In this document: in pieces, positions 5,808-6,409 of the stretch | Layout: each line of letters starts with the position of its first letter | How positions within the stretch are numbered: the stretch's first letter is position 1 | NCBI GenBank assembly: GCA_023254445.1 | Contig: JALRLN010000081.1 | Span: 1-6,409, forward strand | DNA from: Candidatus Poseidoniaceae archaeon | GTDB taxonomy: Archaea > Thermoplasmatota > Poseidoniia > Poseidoniales > Poseidoniaceae | Direction: 5' to 3' | DNA length: 6,409 nucleotides | Program-made: the position numbers and the translations under genes | The notes under the pieces: model-generated | What the model was told of the DNA's origin: nothing | Database searches by the model: none | What the model saw: only the letters and a program-made list of their open reading frames with translations

Positions 5808-6407
5808 TCAGATGGAACGGAGGCGGCCGCCGTCCACGGCGAGGCTGACGCCACGGATGGCGCCTGCAGCCGGCAGGGCGAGGTAGGTGAGTGCGATGGC
5901 CGTCTCCATGGGGTGGATGAGGCGGTCGATGGGGACCTGGTCAAGCCATCCCCGCTGCACGTCCTCAAGGCTGCGTCCTGTTTTGGCATGGATCGACGCC
6001 GCCAACGAACCCAAGCGAGGGGTGTCGGTGAATCCCGGCAGGACGTTGTTGATGGTGATGCACGGGGCCAGTTCCCTTGACAGCGACTTCGCCCACGAGG
6101 CCATCGCGCCACGAAGCGTGTTCGAGACCCCAAGGTTCGGGATCGGCTCCTTGACGGAGGTGGAAATGATCTGCAGGATGCGTCCGTAGCCTTCGGCTTC
6201 CATGCCGGGTGCTAAGCCCCGAACGAGCCGGTGTGAGGCGTGAAGGTGCCGCTGGAACGGTCGAAGGAAGTCCTCCGGGGGTGCGCCGAGCAGCGGGCCG
6301 CCGGGGGGGCCACCCGCATTGTTGACGAGGATGTCGATGCCGCCGAGCTCCTTGACCACTTGGTCGACGGCGCGGTCGCAAAAAGCCTTGTCGCCGAGAT
6401 CGCCGGC
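5808..6407 (-). CDS. SDR-family oxidoreductase with non-canonical active site, N-terminus cut off
   Basis: The frame runs off the right edge; 199 C-terminal residues are present, so the glycine-rich cofactor motif is outside. The fragment starts with AGDL, then GGIDILVNNAGG (22-33) and PPGGP, GRILQIISTSV (75-85), the PG motif in NNVLPGFTDT, and a closing VDGGRLRSI, all standard for Rossmann-fold short-chain dehydrogenases using NAD(P)H. At the catalytic positions, Asn of the tetrad is H54, Ser is S84 (or S82), Tyr is S95 and Lys is R99 (SNTLR where YxxxK is expected). I recall this SNxxR form from a beta-ketoacyl-reductase-like SDR subgroup and from SDRs next to kynurenine genes in marine Bacteroidota, so the gene need not be broken. 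The stop is 35 bases before the TPR gene. A GTG at 6357-6359 is not the start, because the family sequence continues upstream of it. Substrate unknown. Confidence 0.88.
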   Translation of the reverse strand, partial: AGDLGDKAFCDRAVDQVVKELGGIDILVNNAGGPPGGPLLGAPPEDFLRPFQRHLHASHRLVRGLAPGMEAEGYGRILQIISTSVKEPIPNLGVSNTLRGAMASWAKSLSRELAPCITINNVLPGFTDTPRLGSLAASIHAKTGRSLEDVQRGWLDQVPIDRLIHPMETAIALTYLALPAAGAIRGVSLAVDGGRLRSI

Positions 6408-6409
6408 GA

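Noticed and set aside
4948..5886. Plus-strand open frame (312 codons) opposite the TPR gene
   Set aside because: Antisense shadow; the minus-strand frame has regular 40-residue helical repeats and a ribosome binding site, whereas this one has no motif.
6357..6359. GTG as the start of the SDR gene
   Set aside because: Typical SDR sequence (AGDL and a following helix) continues upstream to the window edge, so the gene is simply cut off.

Overview
This GC-rich window carries seven genes or gene parts and no intergenic stretch longer than about 55 bases. Six genes lie head to tail on the minus strand, and one gene fragment enters from the left edge on the plus strand. Starts are ATG or GTG, and most have Shine-Dalgarno sequences (GGAGG or GGTGAG) about 6 nt upstream. 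The PanB protein has a GLTPQSIYKFGTYTVRA signature that I associate with Bacteroidota and their relatives. The aldehyde dehydrogenase and the short-chain dehydrogenase (SDR) resemble pairs I recall beside kynurenine-pathway genes in marine Bacteroidota. A GC-rich member of the Bacteroidota/Rhodothermota group fits best. Another environmental lineage that acquired such genes, including marine Euryarchaeota, cannot be excluded without a database search. No tRNA, rRNA, CRISPR array, insertion sequence or phage gene was seen.

Layout from left to right: (1) 2-253 plus strand, the C-terminal end of a GtrA-like membrane protein. (2) 241-1062 minus, panB, the first committed step of pantothenate synthesis; its 3' end overlaps the GtrA-like gene tail to tail by 13 bp. 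(3) 1118-2521 minus, an aldehyde dehydrogenase of the ALDH8A1 / 2-aminomuconic semialdehyde dehydrogenase type. (4) 2524-3630 minus, an asparaginase-II (Rhizobium ReAV) type hydrolase. (5) 3627-4886 minus, a luciferase-like (LLM) flavin monooxygenase. (6) 4942-5772 minus, a cytoplasmic TPR-like helical repeat protein. (7) 5808 to the right edge minus, an SDR-fold oxidoreductase cut off at its N-terminus.

Transcription runs from right to left: SDR, TPR protein, LLM monooxygenase, asparaginase-like hydrolase, ALDH, panB. The LLM, hydrolase and ALDH genes are especially tight (4-bp GTGA overlap, then a 2-bp gap with the ALDH ribosome binding site inside the hydrolase gene), so those three products are probably made in a fixed ratio. 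A flavin monooxygenase, a C-N hydrolase, a semialdehyde dehydrogenase and an SDR together would suit oxidative opening and stepwise breakdown of a nitrogen-containing ring or amide, comparable in logic to the Rut, pyridine or kynurenine routes. The actual substrate is not revealed by the sequence. panB probably just shares the transcript.

The features most worth checking are residue changes in otherwise intact enzymes: a Lys-to-Glu change at the presumed zinc site of the asparaginase-like enzyme, an SDR whose Asn-Ser-Tyr-Lys tetrad reads His-Ser-Ser-Arg, and an ALDH missing about ten residues of a normally present loop. There are also two small hairpins at gene junctions, one of which places a ribosome binding site in its loop.
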